Source: Flavobacterium lipolyticum (GTDB lineage Bacteria > Bacteroidota > Bacteroidia > Flavobacteriales > Flavobacteriaceae). From it: DNA of 64,000 bases. Numbering within the stretch: the stretch's first letter is position 1; every line of letters starts with the position of its first letter. The stretch covers positions 3,534,001 through 3,598,000 of the forward strand of contig NZ_JAJJMN010000001.1 in assembly GCF_020905335.1 (NCBI RefSeq), written 5' to 3'. A program made the position numbers and the translations under genes. This document shows, piece after piece, positions 20,832-29,643 of this stretch. Below the pieces are notes generated by a model. The model did no database searches, was not told where the DNA came from, and saw only the letters and a list, made by a program, of their open reading frames with translations.

Positions 20832-22157
20832 ATGAGAAAACATTTCATGTTGTTTTTTGGGCTTTTCACAGCTTTTACACTTCAGGCGCAAGAAGATTTT
20901 CAAATAGAAAATCGTGCCTCCAAGGTTACTATACCTTTTACATTAATTAATAATCTGGTTTTTATTCCTATAAAAGTAAATGGAGTAGAACTAAATTTCC
21001 TGTTGGATTCGGGTGTTGAAGAAACCATTTTGTTCAGTATGGAAGAAAAACAGGAAGTTAGTTTTAAAAATGTTCAGAAAATTAAGCTCAGAGGTTTAGG
21101 AAGTGAAGACGAAATTGAAGGTTTGAAATCGACCAATAATGTTTTAGAAACCCATGGTTTAAGATCGAACAATCATTTGCTGTATGTCATTGTGGATCAG
21201 TCTTTTAATTTGTCATCACACATTGGAATTCCGGTGAATGGCATTATTGGATATAAATTTTTCAAAAACAACCTCGTTGAGTTAAACTATCAAAAGAAGA
21301 AGATTGTTGTTCATCAGAATAATGAAGAAACTCTAAAAAAACTGAATAAAAAATTTAAAGCAGTCCCGATTACGATCGAAAGATCTAAACCGTATCTGTA
21401 TACAACTGCATTTGTAGACAATGTTGCTGTGCCCGCAAAAATGTTAATCGATATTGGTAATAGTGATGCTTTTTGGATTTTTAAGAATGATATTATAAAA
21501 TTACCGACTAAAAATTTTCCTGATTTTCTTGGGAAGGGTTTCAGTGGTGATATCGAAGGTCATCGTGCCAAAATTGAAAAGTTTTCTATAGGGGAGTTCA
21601 ATTTTAAAAATCCCATAGTGGCTTTTCCGGATTCAAGTTCGATTCGAAATGTGAAGATGGTGCCCGGGCGAATTGGTTCTGTTGGCGGGGAAGTTTTAAA
21701 ACGATTTACGGTCGTATTGGATTATGCGGATAAAATACTGTATCTTAAGAAAAATAGTAAATTTTCAGAACCGTTTACTTATAATAAAAGCGGAATTACA
21801 GTGCAGCATAACGGACTTCAATGGGTTCAGGAAACGGTTCATCTGGAGACGGTAAAAGTTGTTAATTCAGTTGAAGAAGCAGGTTATCTAGGTAAAAAAA
21901 ATGATGATTTCAGATACAAGTTCTCCTTAAAACCGGTTTATGAAATTGTAAACATCCGTAAAAATTCAGCCGCAGAACGTTGTGGATTGAAAACGGGAGA
22001 TATTATTGTTCGAATTAATCGCGCACTTCCATACAGATATACGTTGCAGCAGATTAATTCACTTTTAAAATCTGAAGAAGATGTTTGGATAGATTTAGAA
22101 ATAGAAAGAAATAGTCTCCTTTTAAAATTCAGATTTAAACTGGAAGATGAATTGTAA
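20832..22157 (+). CDS. Secreted retropepsin-like aspartyl protease with C-terminal PDZ domain
   Basis: A 441-residue protein with a signal peptide (1-20, ending LQAQ). Two pepsin-like half sites are visible. The first has Asp59-Ser-Gly in FLLDSGVEET. The second reads MLIDIGNSDAFW, where the usual D-T/S-G is D-I-G, so the catalytic pairing may be altered or only the first half active. A PDZ domain (about 350-430, GLKTGDIIVRING-like) closes the protein. PDZ aspartyl proteases of this sort are frequent in Bacteroidota and are exported, but their substrates are mostly unknown. It is followed, 122 bp on, by the T9SS module promoter. Confidence 0.8.
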   Translation: MRKHFMLFFGLFTAFTLQAQEDFQIENRASKVTIPFTLINNLVFIPIKVNGVELNFLLDSGVEETILFSMEEKQEVSFKNVQKIKLRGLGSEDEIEGLKSTNNVLETHGLRSNNHLLYVIVDQSFNLSSHIGIPVNGIIGYKFFKNNLVELNYQKKKIVVHQNNEETLKKLNKKFKAVPITIERSKPYLYTTAFVDNVAVPAKMLIDIGNSDAFWIFKNDIIKLPTKNFPDFLGKGFSGDIEGHRAKIEKFSIGEFNFKNPIVAFPDSSSIRNVKMVPGRIGSVGGEVLKRFTVVLDYADKILYLKKNSKFSEPFTYNKSGITVQHNGLQWVQETVHLETVKVVNSVEEAGYLGKKNDDFRYKFSLKPVYEIVNIRKNSAAERCGLKTGDIIVRINRALPYRYTLQQINSLLKSEEDVWIDLEIERNSLLLKFRFKLEDEL

Positions 22158-22224
22158 TGGGGGTTAGCGCTATTTTTTTGTAGAGATTTTTTTGTAAAGA
22201 TTTAATTATTAAAGTAAGTTCTAA

Positions 22225-22258
22225 TTGTTTAATAAACATTATTATTTCGTTATGTTTG
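22225..22258 (+). promoter_or_regulatory. Promoter for the T9SS module
   Basis: TTG at 22225-22227 and TATGTTTG at 22251-22258, spacing 23 bp, lie 21 bp before the start codon of the large surface protein. Tight spacing of the next two genes suggests one transcript to about 28.1 kb. Confidence 0.55.
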
Positions 22259-22279
22259 TAAAAAAATAACCGGAAGTCT

Positions 22280-24919
22280 ATGGTGAAAAAATACACTAGT
22301 TTCTTGCAATTTGCATTGTTTTTTATTGTTTTGTTGGCTTGTGTTTCAAAAAGCCAGGCACAATGTGCAGGAACCGACGAGCAACATATAATTTGTGATA
22401 TTGAAGATCCGGTCAATCAATCAATTTCTTTGTTTTCGTTGTTGGGAGGTACACCAACTCCGGGGGGGATCTGGACGGATAATAATAATCTAAGAGGTCT
22501 GGATCCTGCTACAGGAATGTTAAATGCCCAGCTTATATCAAGTGGAGGTACTTACCAATACACTTATACCGTAACAACGCCAGGATGTGTTGTAAATAAA
22601 GCAATCGTAACCTTAACTATTGGCGCATATTCGGGAATTGGAACTGAAGCTACAATCTGTAATGACAGAGGAGAGTATAATCTTTTTACGGCATTTAATA
22701 GTGTTATTATGGGACCGCATTCCAACGGAACATGGAGGGATAGCAGCGGTAGGATTGTAAAATCTACGTTCACGGTACCAAAAGTACAAGTGAAGACCAC
22801 TTATAATTTTACTTATACAGTACCGCCTGTGCTGGCATGCGAATCGACACCACTTACTTCTGCCGTGAAGATAACGGTTGTAAGGAAGCCGGAAGCCGGA
22901 GATCCAACAGATAAAGAATTATGCGGCACGACTGACTTAGGGCCTTATGCTAATTTTGACCTGCACGAGCTGCTTTCAGGAGAAGATATGGGAGGTATGT
23001 GGAGTGGTCCAGGTATTACTGCATCAACGGGTCATACCGTTGATCTTCAGGCTTTGTTTGCTACATCAGGAGCGGGAGAGTACAGCTATACCTACACTGT
23101 TTTTGCAGTTCCGAATCAGAATATCTGCGAGAATGATAGTGAAACGGTAAAAATTACACTGGAAAAAAGATTAGATTTTACCGGCGCAAGGGTGTTGGTT
23201 GATTCGGATATTTGTGAAGATAAAATTGCAACAGCATCCTATATCGCAAGAATTATGCAAGGGCCGCAAGTAATTCCGAACGGAGAATATGAAGTTCAGT
23301 ATACTATTACAGGGCCTACCGTTGCATCAGCAACTGTAAAGGCTAATTTTACAAATGGGGTATTGGTATTTCCGCTTAGCTCTAATTATTTTAAGCAAAT
23401 AGGTACATTTACGCTTACGGTGACTAGCATTATAGCTACATCCGGTAAAAAATTATGTACCAATATAATTGGTATTTTATCAGATGATTTAATCATTAGT
23501 CCATTCCCGCGATTGGATGGTGCAGTATTAACAACCACTCCGGTCTGCCAGAATCAGGCAGCAATAGTTCAGCTTTCAAATGCTTCGTTATTGGCTAATG
23601 GAACTTACAGAATTACTTATAATCTGATGGGAGATAATGTTGTTACCGGTAGAACAGTAAATATTACAGTTTCCGCTGGGAGTGCAAACTTTGTAATTCC
23701 GGCGAGTCTAAATGTAAAAAGCGGATCATCAGCAATTACAATTACGAGTATCACAAACATTACAAATCCGACTCCCCAATGTTCGAATGTAGCCAATGTA
23801 AAAGGGAATCAGATTATTAATCCTCTGCCAGATGGGACAACTATTGTCGTACAGGTCGAAAACTTTTGTTTTGGAGAACCAGTTCCTGTAGCTGTTTCCG
23901 GATTAGGAAATTTAACTGACGTTACGCTCTCTTACACACTTTCGGGTGATAATTCTTCGGTATTACAAACGGTTGTTTTAGCAGTAGCAAACGGAAAAGC
24001 TAGTTTTGTTATTCCGCAAGGATTGCTTTTGAATACAGGTTCTTCAGTAATTATAGCCCGTAATTTAAAGAACAACACTACGTCATGTGATGTTAATTTA
24101 AGTAACGTAGTGGATTCTTTTGTGATAAATACTATTCCCAACGCTCCTATTGCAACAAGTCCGCAGGTATTTTGTAAAGTGGAGGGAGCAGTAATTACAA
24201 ATTTAACGCCACGCGGGGCTCAGTACAAATGGTATAGTTCTGGAACGGCAACTACACCACTTGCAGATACTTATGTTTTAAAAACAGAGCAGCTTTATGT
24301 AAGAGAAATTTCTACTGCAAATTGTATTTCTGCACCAACTCCCGTTTCGGTTGTGGTAAATGATACGCCAGCTCCAACTCTGAATTCAGGTGGGGAAAAT
24401 TTTTGTGGTTTAAAAAATCCGACAATTGCAGATTTATCCAAAGCGACCAATGTATCTTCGACAGTTGCGTGGTATGATGCCGAAAATAACGGTAATTTAT
24501 TGACTTCAACAACTTTGCTTCGCGATAAGGCAACTTATTATGGTTTCGATCTTTCGATTGTAACCAGTTGTATTTCTGATGATTATTTAGGGGTTACAGT
24601 TTCTTTATTCGATTGTAATCCGGAAGAATATGCTTTTTTTATTCCGGACGGATTTTCACCAAACGGAGATAACGTAAATGATACTTTCAGGATTCCGGAT
24701 ATAGAATTTTTATACCCGGATTATACTCTTGAAATCTTCAACAGATATGGAAATGTAATGTTTAAAGGAAATAGAAATAAACCCAATTGGGATGGGAGAA
24801 ATTCCGAATCGGCCGGTTTTGGTGATGGAATTGTACCAAATGGGGTCTATTTTTATGTGGTCAATTTTAATAAAGACAACAGACGTCCGCAGCAGGGGCG
24901 ACTTTACCTGAACAGATAA
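22280..24919 (+). CDS. Large surface protein with T9SS type B sorting domain
   Basis: A 879-residue exported protein with an N-terminal signal peptide (about 1-27, ending SQA-Q). Its middle is a run of beta-rich, Ig-like segments of about 80-110 residues with paired cysteines. The end, from about residue 785, is a gliding-motility-type (CHU_C, type B) C-terminal domain: FIPDGFSPNGDNVNDTF, EIFNRYGN, NWDGR, NGVYFYVV. Family knowledge says this domain directs the protein through the type IX system to the cell surface or medium. The next two genes encode a PorP/SprF-like protein and an OmpA-like protein, a recurrent arrangement. The binding target is unknown. An adhesin-like role is an inference. 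Confidence 0.9.
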   Translation: MVKKYTSFLQFALFFIVLLACVSKSQAQCAGTDEQHIICDIEDPVNQSISLFSLLGGTPTPGGIWTDNNNLRGLDPATGMLNAQLISSGGTYQYTYTVTTPGCVVNKAIVTLTIGAYSGIGTEATICNDRGEYNLFTAFNSVIMGPHSNGTWRDSSGRIVKSTFTVPKVQVKTTYNFTYTVPPVLACESTPLTSAVKITVVRKPEAGDPTDKELCGTTDLGPYANFDLHELLSGEDMGGMWSGPGITASTGHTVDLQALFATSGAGEYSYTYTVFAVPNQNICENDSETVKITLEKRLDFTGARVLVDSDICEDKIATASYIARIMQGPQVIPNGEYEVQYTITGPTVASATVKANFTNGVLVFPLSSNYFKQIGTFTLTVTSIIATSGKKLCTNIIGILSDDLIISPFPRLDGAVLTTTPVCQNQAAIVQLSNASLLANGTYRITYNLMGDNVVTGRTVNITVSAGSANFVIPASLNVKSGSSAITITSITNITNPTPQCSNVANVKGNQIINPLPDGTTIVVQVENFCFGEPVPVAVSGLGNLTDVTLSYTLSGDNSSVLQTVVLAVANGKASFVIPQGLLLNTGSSVIIARNLKNNTTSCDVNLSNVVDSFVINTIPNAPIATSPQVFCKVEGAVITNLTPRGAQYKWYSSGTATTPLADTYVLKTEQLYVREISTANCISAPTPVSVVVNDTPAPTLNSGGENFCGLKNPTIADLSKATNVSSTVAWYDAENNGNLLTSTTLLRDKATYYGFDLSIVTSCISDDYLGVTVSLFDCNPEEYAFFIPDGFSPNGDNVNDTFRIPDIEFLYPDYTLEIFNRYGNVMFKGNRNKPNWDGRNSESAGFGDGIVPNGVYFYVVNFNKDNRRPQQGRLYLNR

Positions 24920-24951
24920 TTTCTTTTTATAGTATTTAAGATAAGTTTCAA

Positions 24952-25887
24952 ATGAAAAAAGTACTACTTTTTATAAGTTTCCTCTTTTGTATCACATCAG
25001 CCTCAGCCCAACAGGATCCTGAGTACACCCATTATATGTACAACATGAGTGTAGTCAATCCTGCTTATGCGACAGGCGTTCCTGCTATGATGAATTTTGG
25101 AGGATTGTACAGAACGCAATGGGTGGGAGCTGTTGGAGCGCCTAAAACTTTTACCTTTTTCGGACATACAGCTTTAAGCGATAAAATTGAAGTGGGATTA
25201 TCATTGGTTTCAGATGATATTGGCGACGGAGCAAAAAAAGAGAATAATTTTTATGCTGATTTTGCCTATGTTTTAAATTTGGGTGGGAAAAATAAACTTT
25301 CGCTTGGATTAAAAGCAGGTTATACATCGCTCCAAAGTAATTTCAACGGGTTTAAATTAGAGAGTGGGAATGTGGCCAGTGATTTGGCTTTCGCCGAAAA
25401 TGTAAACGTCACCAAGCCAAATATTGGAGTAGGGGCCTATTACTTTAGAGATAATTTTTATGTCGGATTGTCTGTGCCTAATTTGTTGAGTACGAAACAC
25501 CTTGAAGAAAAATCCGGAATCAACGCTTACGGATCAGAAGCCATTCATACTTTTTTAACGGCAGGATATGTTTTCCAACTCAATGATAAGGTTAAATTAA
25601 AGCCTGCTTTTCTGTCAAAATTTGTTCCGGGAGCGCCGGTTACTTTAGACCTGACGGCCAATGTTTTGTACAATAATAAATTTGAATTGGGTGCGGCCTA
25701 TAGAGTAAACGATGCTGTAAGTGCTTTGTTGAATATAAACGTAACGCCAACTTTAAGAGTGGGCTATGCTTACGATCATACTTTATCGAATATGGGCAGG
25801 TTTAATTCAGGTACACACGAAATTATGCTGCTTTTTGATTTAGACTTATTAGGAAAAGGATATGATAAATCGCCAAGATTCTTTTAA
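24952..25887 (+). CDS. PorP/SprF family type IX secretion outer-membrane protein
   Basis: A 311-residue protein with a signal peptide (1-19, ending ASAQ) and the family opening QDPEYTHYMYNMSVVNPAYAT, followed by a beta barrel. PorP/SprF proteins sit in the outer membrane. In Flavobacterium, SprF is needed for secretion or attachment of its neighbouring type B substrate SprB. Its place 32 bp after a type B substrate gene suggests it serves that protein specifically. The stop is one base before the chosen start of the OmpA-like gene, indicating translational coupling. Confidence 0.9.
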   Translation: MKKVLLFISFLFCITSASAQQDPEYTHYMYNMSVVNPAYATGVPAMMNFGGLYRTQWVGAVGAPKTFTFFGHTALSDKIEVGLSLVSDDIGDGAKKENNFYADFAYVLNLGGKNKLSLGLKAGYTSLQSNFNGFKLESGNVASDLAFAENVNVTKPNIGVGAYYFRDNFYVGLSVPNLLSTKHLEEKSGINAYGSEAIHTFLTAGYVFQLNDKVKLKPAFLSKFVPGAPVTLDLTANVLYNNKFELGAAYRVNDAVSALLNINVTPTLRVGYAYDHTLSNMGRFNSGTHEIMLLFDLDLLGKGYDKSPRFF

Positions 25888-25888
25888 A

Positions 25889-28063
25889 ATGAAAAATAGG
25901 AAAAAATTACTCGTTATTATCTTCGTATTTTTAATACAGTTTTTACAGGCTCAGGATTTTGAATTGGGCAGAGCCAAACGTTTTTTTGATAAAACGCATT
26001 ATGCTGAAGCTATTATTTTATACGAAAAATTAGCAGAAAATAAGCCTTCACAGGAAGTGATCAGGAATCTGGCAGACTCTTATTTTTACACGAACGATTT
26101 GATAAAAGCACAGCGTTATTACCGACTTTTGATTCAAAATTATGGTAATGGTTTAGATCGAAATTATTATTTCAGATATGCACAGACTTTAAAAGCAAGC
26201 AATAGTTATGACGATGCCAATGCCGCTTTAAAGGAGTATTATTCAAAATCAGATCATAGTGATGCGGTTTCTAATTTTGAGAAAGAATTAAAAACTCTGG
26301 AGAATGTTTCGGCAATAGGGAAACGATATGAACTTAAAAATTTGGCAATCAATACCCCTAATTCAGAGTTTGGGGCAGTAAAATATAAGGAAAACCTGGT
26401 TTTTGCAGGAGTAAAATTAAAGCCCGGATTGTTGGATAAAAAATTCAAATGGGACAATAAAACCTATTTGAATCTGGTGTCGATTCCTCTTAAAAACAGC
26501 AATTCCACGGATTCTATAGTGCATTATTTTGCCAAAGAGTTAAAAAGCGGGATGCATGAGGCAAACGCGGTTTTTACAAAAGATGGTAAAACGATTTATT
26601 TTACGCGAAACAATTCCAAGAATAAAAGCAAGAAAACAAACGAACAGAAAATTTCGAATCTTCAAATCTTTAAAGCCGAACTGGTGGAAGGGAAATGGAA
26701 AAATGTAACGTCTCTTCCGTTTAACAGTTCAGAATATTCAGTAGAACATCCCGCTTTGAGTCCGGATGAAAAAGTGTTGTACTTTGCATCAGACATGCCG
26801 GGGACTTTGGGTTCCTTTGATATTTATTCGGTAAACATTAATAAAGGAGCATTTGATACACCCCGAAATTTAGGACCAACAATTAATACCGACAAAAGAG
26901 AACAATTTCCCTTTGCTTCAACCGATCAAAAACTCTATTTTTCTTCTGACGGACATTTGGGTTATGGGTCACTTGATGTTTTTGTTTCCGATATTAAAGG
27001 AAACGACTATAGTAAACCGGTGAATGTGGGGCAGCCTTTGAATTCAAATGGAGATGATTTTTCTTTTAATATCGATGCCGATACCAAAGAAGGCTATTTT
27101 GCTTCTAATAGAGAGGGAGGAAAAGGGAGTGATGATATTTATCAGATTAAGGAAATCAAAGATCTGATTGTAGAAGATTGTAAACAATTTATTGCAGGAG
27201 TTATTACAGATGTTGATACCAAGCTGCCTCTGGAAAATGCGATAGTGACCTTGCAGAATTCAGATCAAAAGATTCTGAGCTCAACAATTACTTCTGCAGA
27301 TGGGAAGTTCAGTTTTACAGTGGATTGCGAAAGTTCGTTTACGGTTTTAAGCTCCAAGGAAAATTACACAAGTGAATCGAGAACCATCTCTTCTGGAAAA
27401 ATCAGAGATGCAAGTCATGATGCTTCGATGGCATTAAGATCTTTAGAAGTTATAAAACAGGAAGAACTGCAAATCACAGAAAAGAAAAGAAAAGAAGAAC
27501 AGCAGCTTGCAGAAAAGAAAAGACAGGAGGAAGAAATTGATACGAAACGAAGAAAAGAAAGAGAAGCATTGGCTGCTATTGCTTTAAAAGAAGCCGATAA
27601 AAGGGCGAAGGCAGACGAAATTATCGCAAAAGATATTAGAAAGAAAGAGAAAACAGCTCAGATTCTTGCACAGGAAAAAGATGTGGTAAAAGACAGTAAA
27701 GGCAGATTAATCATTAAAACCGATCCGATTTATTTTGATTATAATTTGTGGTACATCCGAAAAGAATCTAAAGTAGTATTAGGACGTGTGGTGGAATTAA
27801 TGAAGAAATATCCAGACATGGTAATCGAAATTGGATCGCATACTGATTCAAGAGGAAATGAAAAGTTTAATGCCAATTTATCTCAGAAAAGAGCCAGCTC
27901 AACCAGAGATTTTATACTAGAGTCAGGTATTAATGCCAAAAGGGTAACGGCTAAGGGATATGGGGAATCAGTACCTATTGTGAAATGCAATCCCGATGAG
28001 GCCTGTTCAGAAGAAGAACATGAATTGAACAGAAGAAGTGAATTTGTAATTAAGGACTTATAA
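25889..28063 (+). CDS. OmpA family protein with TPR, PD40 repeats and carboxypeptidase-regulatory domain (PorE-like)
   Basis: I chose ATG 25889 (724 residues, MKNRKKLLVIIFVFL signal peptide). An ATG at 25862 would put nine extra residues before it and overlap the upstream gene. In order: TPR-like helices (about 25-120), four PD40/WD40-like beta-propeller repeats (EKVLYFASD, QKLYFSSD, EGYFASNR), a carboxypeptidase-regulatory-like domain (about 440-510), a charged coiled coil rich in EKKRKEE, then a C-terminal OmpA domain with GSHTDSRGNEKFNANLSQKRA for peptidoglycan binding. This architecture matches PorE-like proteins that anchor T9SS components to the cell wall. It completes the three-gene module and is followed by a terminator. 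Confidence 0.9.
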   Translation: MKNRKKLLVIIFVFLIQFLQAQDFELGRAKRFFDKTHYAEAIILYEKLAENKPSQEVIRNLADSYFYTNDLIKAQRYYRLLIQNYGNGLDRNYYFRYAQTLKASNSYDDANAALKEYYSKSDHSDAVSNFEKELKTLENVSAIGKRYELKNLAINTPNSEFGAVKYKENLVFAGVKLKPGLLDKKFKWDNKTYLNLVSIPLKNSNSTDSIVHYFAKELKSGMHEANAVFTKDGKTIYFTRNNSKNKSKKTNEQKISNLQIFKAELVEGKWKNVTSLPFNSSEYSVEHPALSPDEKVLYFASDMPGTLGSFDIYSVNINKGAFDTPRNLGPTINTDKREQFPFASTDQKLYFSSDGHLGYGSLDVFVSDIKGNDYSKPVNVGQPLNSNGDDFSFNIDADTKEGYFASNREGGKGSDDIYQIKEIKDLIVEDCKQFIAGVITDVDTKLPLENAIVTLQNSDQKILSSTITSADGKFSFTVDCESSFTVLSSKENYTSESRTISSGKIRDASHDASMALRSLEVIKQEELQITEKKRKEEQQLAEKKRQEEEIDTKRRKEREALAAIALKEADKRAKADEIIAKDIRKKEKTAQILAQEKDVVKDSKGRLIIKTDPIYFDYNLWYIRKESKVVLGRVVELMKKYPDMVIEIGSHTDSRGNEKFNANLSQKRASSTRDFILESGINAKRVTAKGYGESVPIVKCNPDEACSEEEHELNRRSEFVIKDL

Positions 28064-28079
28064 TTGCAGTAGTTAAATC

Positions 28080-28112
28080 AACCCGACAGATTTTAAAATC
28101 TTGTCGGGTTTA
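28080..28112 (+). terminator. Terminator after the T9SS module
   Basis: The arms AACCCGACAGATTTT and AAAATCTTGTCGGGTT begin 17 bp after the OmpA-like stop. The same CCGACA-type hairpin recurs after the lipoprotein gene (28.9 kb) and a CCCAACA form after valS. Confidence 0.8.
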
Positions 28113-28164
28113 ATGTTTAAAAAATTAGTTTGAACCTTTTCTTTTGGCTTCTTTTTTATTTAAT

Positions 28165-28365
28165 TTTAACCCACTGGGTGAAATTGAATAAAGATTAATT
28201 CTAACACATAGAGACATAGGTATTAATGCTCAAAAAAGGACAATAAAAAAGAAATGTTTTTCTTTTACCTGGTTTACTATGTGTATTTTAATTAGTGAAA
28301 CGCCTTCTCTAAGTCTGGAAAGACTATGTTTCTATGTGTTAGCAATTTCACGCAATAGAATTAGT
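28165..28365. repeat. Long imperfect inverted repeat (MITE-like)
   Basis: In the 336-bp gap, GTGAAATTG and CTAACACATAGAGACATAG (about 28179-28217) are mirrored by CTATGTTTCTATGTGTTAG and CAATTTCAC (about 28324-28352). The element is about 190 bp with no ORF. Confidence 0.55.
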
Positions 28366-28399
28366 TTTAAAAATAACAATGATTTAAAAAATAATAATT

Positions 28400-28888
28400 A
28401 TGAAAAACCTAGTTGTATCCTGCTTGCTTGTGACATGTATCGGACTTCAAAGCTGTAAAAACAATGAGAATCAGAAGGAGGCTGAAGCAGCTAAAGCAGC
28501 TGCTGAAACCATTGTAAGTACAGAATGTTATAAAGCTATCTATGAAAAAGATACTATCGATTTAAAAGTAAACACACTAAAAAATGGAAAGATAAGTGGT
28601 AACATGACTATGAAAGTTGCCGCAGCAACAGAAAGAGTGGGAGAACTTGCAGGAGAATTTCGCGGAGATACCTTATTTGCCGATTATACTTTTCAAGAGG
28701 TGACCAACAAGAATAAAACGTTTAAAAATCCAATGGCATTCTTAAAGAAAGACAAAAGACTTATTTTAGGTAACGGGACAATGCAGACTACTATGGGAGT
28801 TACTTACCTGGTAAAAGATAAACCAATCGATTTTGATCGTGTAAAATATAAATTTGATGCTGTCGAGTGTACTGAGAAATCAAAATAA
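28400..28888 (+). CDS. Predicted lipoprotein of unknown function
   Basis: A 162-residue protein with a lipoprotein signal: hydrophobic stretch then IGLQSC, with lipidation expected at Cys19. After an Asn/Glu/Ala-rich linker comes a compact beta-rich domain (TECYKAIYEKDTIDLKV, KISGNMTMKV, RGDTLFADYTF) resembling small Bacteroidota lipoproteins that measure or bind a ligand. I do not recognise a named family. It is flanked by terminators and forms its own unit. Confidence 0.75.
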   Translation: MKNLVVSCLLVTCIGLQSCKNNENQKEAEAAKAAAETIVSTECYKAIYEKDTIDLKVNTLKNGKISGNMTMKVAAATERVGELAGEFRGDTLFADYTFQEVTNKNKTFKNPMAFLKKDKRLILGNGTMQTTMGVTYLVKDKPIDFDRVKYKFDAVECTEKSK

Positions 28889-28903
28889 TAACCTCTAAAA
28901 AAC

Positions 28904-28936
28904 AAATCCGACAGGTTTTTAAAACTTGTCGGATTT
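28904..28936 (+). terminator. Terminator after the lipoprotein gene
   Basis: The stem AAATCCGACAGGTTT / ACTTGTCGGATTT begins 15 bp after the stop. It is probably the terminator of the plus-strand gene. Confidence 0.7.
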
Positions 28937-28953
28937 AGATTGAAAATACAGAT

Positions 28954-28996
28954 AAAAAAAGCCGCTTCTTAATTGTAGAAGCGGCTTGCTATTTTT
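28954..28996 (-). terminator. Terminator for the DUF1573 gene
   Basis: GCCGCTTCT / AGAAGCGGC lies 13 bp past the minus-strand stop, with a long T run on the minus strand. Confidence 0.8.
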
Positions 28997-29009
28997 TAGA
29001 TTTTATTCT

Positions 29010-29390
29010 TTATAAAACTTCACCTTTGATTTTTAAGGCAACTCTACCGTCAGGGTAGTTTACAGCATTTGTTTCAACGGTAATTGTTTTACGAATCGGA
29101 CCGGAAACCATGTTGTATTTTACATCAATTTTACCTTTTTTTCCTGGCATAACTGCTGCTGCGGGTTTGGTAACAACGATAGAACTTACGGTAGATTCAG
29201 CACCAGTAATCAAAAGCGGGGCATCACCTGTATTGGTAAATTCAAAAGAGCGAACTCCGTTGTCACTTTTCGAAATTTTTCCATAATCAATTGTATTGTC
29301 TTGGGCTTCAAATTCAATTTTTGGGCCGTTTTGTGCATAACTTATTGTACTAAACAATACGACTGCAATAAAAGAGGCTACATTTTTCAT
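29010..29390 (-). CDS. DUF1573 domain protein, exported
   Basis: A 126-residue protein with a signal peptide (1-19, ending ISYA-Q) and one DUF1573 domain: IDYGKISKSDNGVRSFEFTNTG (read as IDYGKI and RSFEFTNTGD), then PLLITGAESTVS, TVE and the final beta strands. DUF1573 has an immunoglobulin-like fold and is very common in Bacteroidota. Function is unknown. The usual Cys of the ASCGC segment is absent here (GAESTVSS), as in many single-domain members. Confidence 0.85.
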   Translation of the reverse strand: MKNVASFIAVVLFSTISYAQNGPKIEFEAQDNTIDYGKISKSDNGVRSFEFTNTGDAPLLITGAESTVSSIVVTKPAAAVMPGKKGKIDVKYNMVSGPIRKTITVETNAVNYPDGRVALKIKGEVL

Positions 29391-29527
29391 TTCAAATTTT
29401 TTTTTAAAGTTGTAAGTAAATATACATTCTTTTAATTAACACACAAATTATTAATTCGCTTTTTATAGTGTACTTAATTATTTACTTTTGCTGTCAATAA
29501 TTAGTACAAAAATTGAACCAGTTTTTC

Positions 29528-29637
29528 TGTTTAATTGTTTAGCCGTGTATCCGCTTCATCGGTTGATGATTAGCAAAAGCTGTAATTACAGTAACAAAAC
29601 GATTGAACAAATAAACAAATTAACGATTAAACAACCC
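29528..29637. repeat. TTTAATTGTTTA / TTAACGATTAAACA inverted element before valS
   Basis: CTGTTTAATTGTTTA at about 29528 faces TTAACGATTAAACAA at about 29622. It is another member of the family at 10.04 and 18.1-18.6 kb and ends only a few bases before the valS start. Confidence 0.45.
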
Positions 29638-29643
29638 TAGTAA

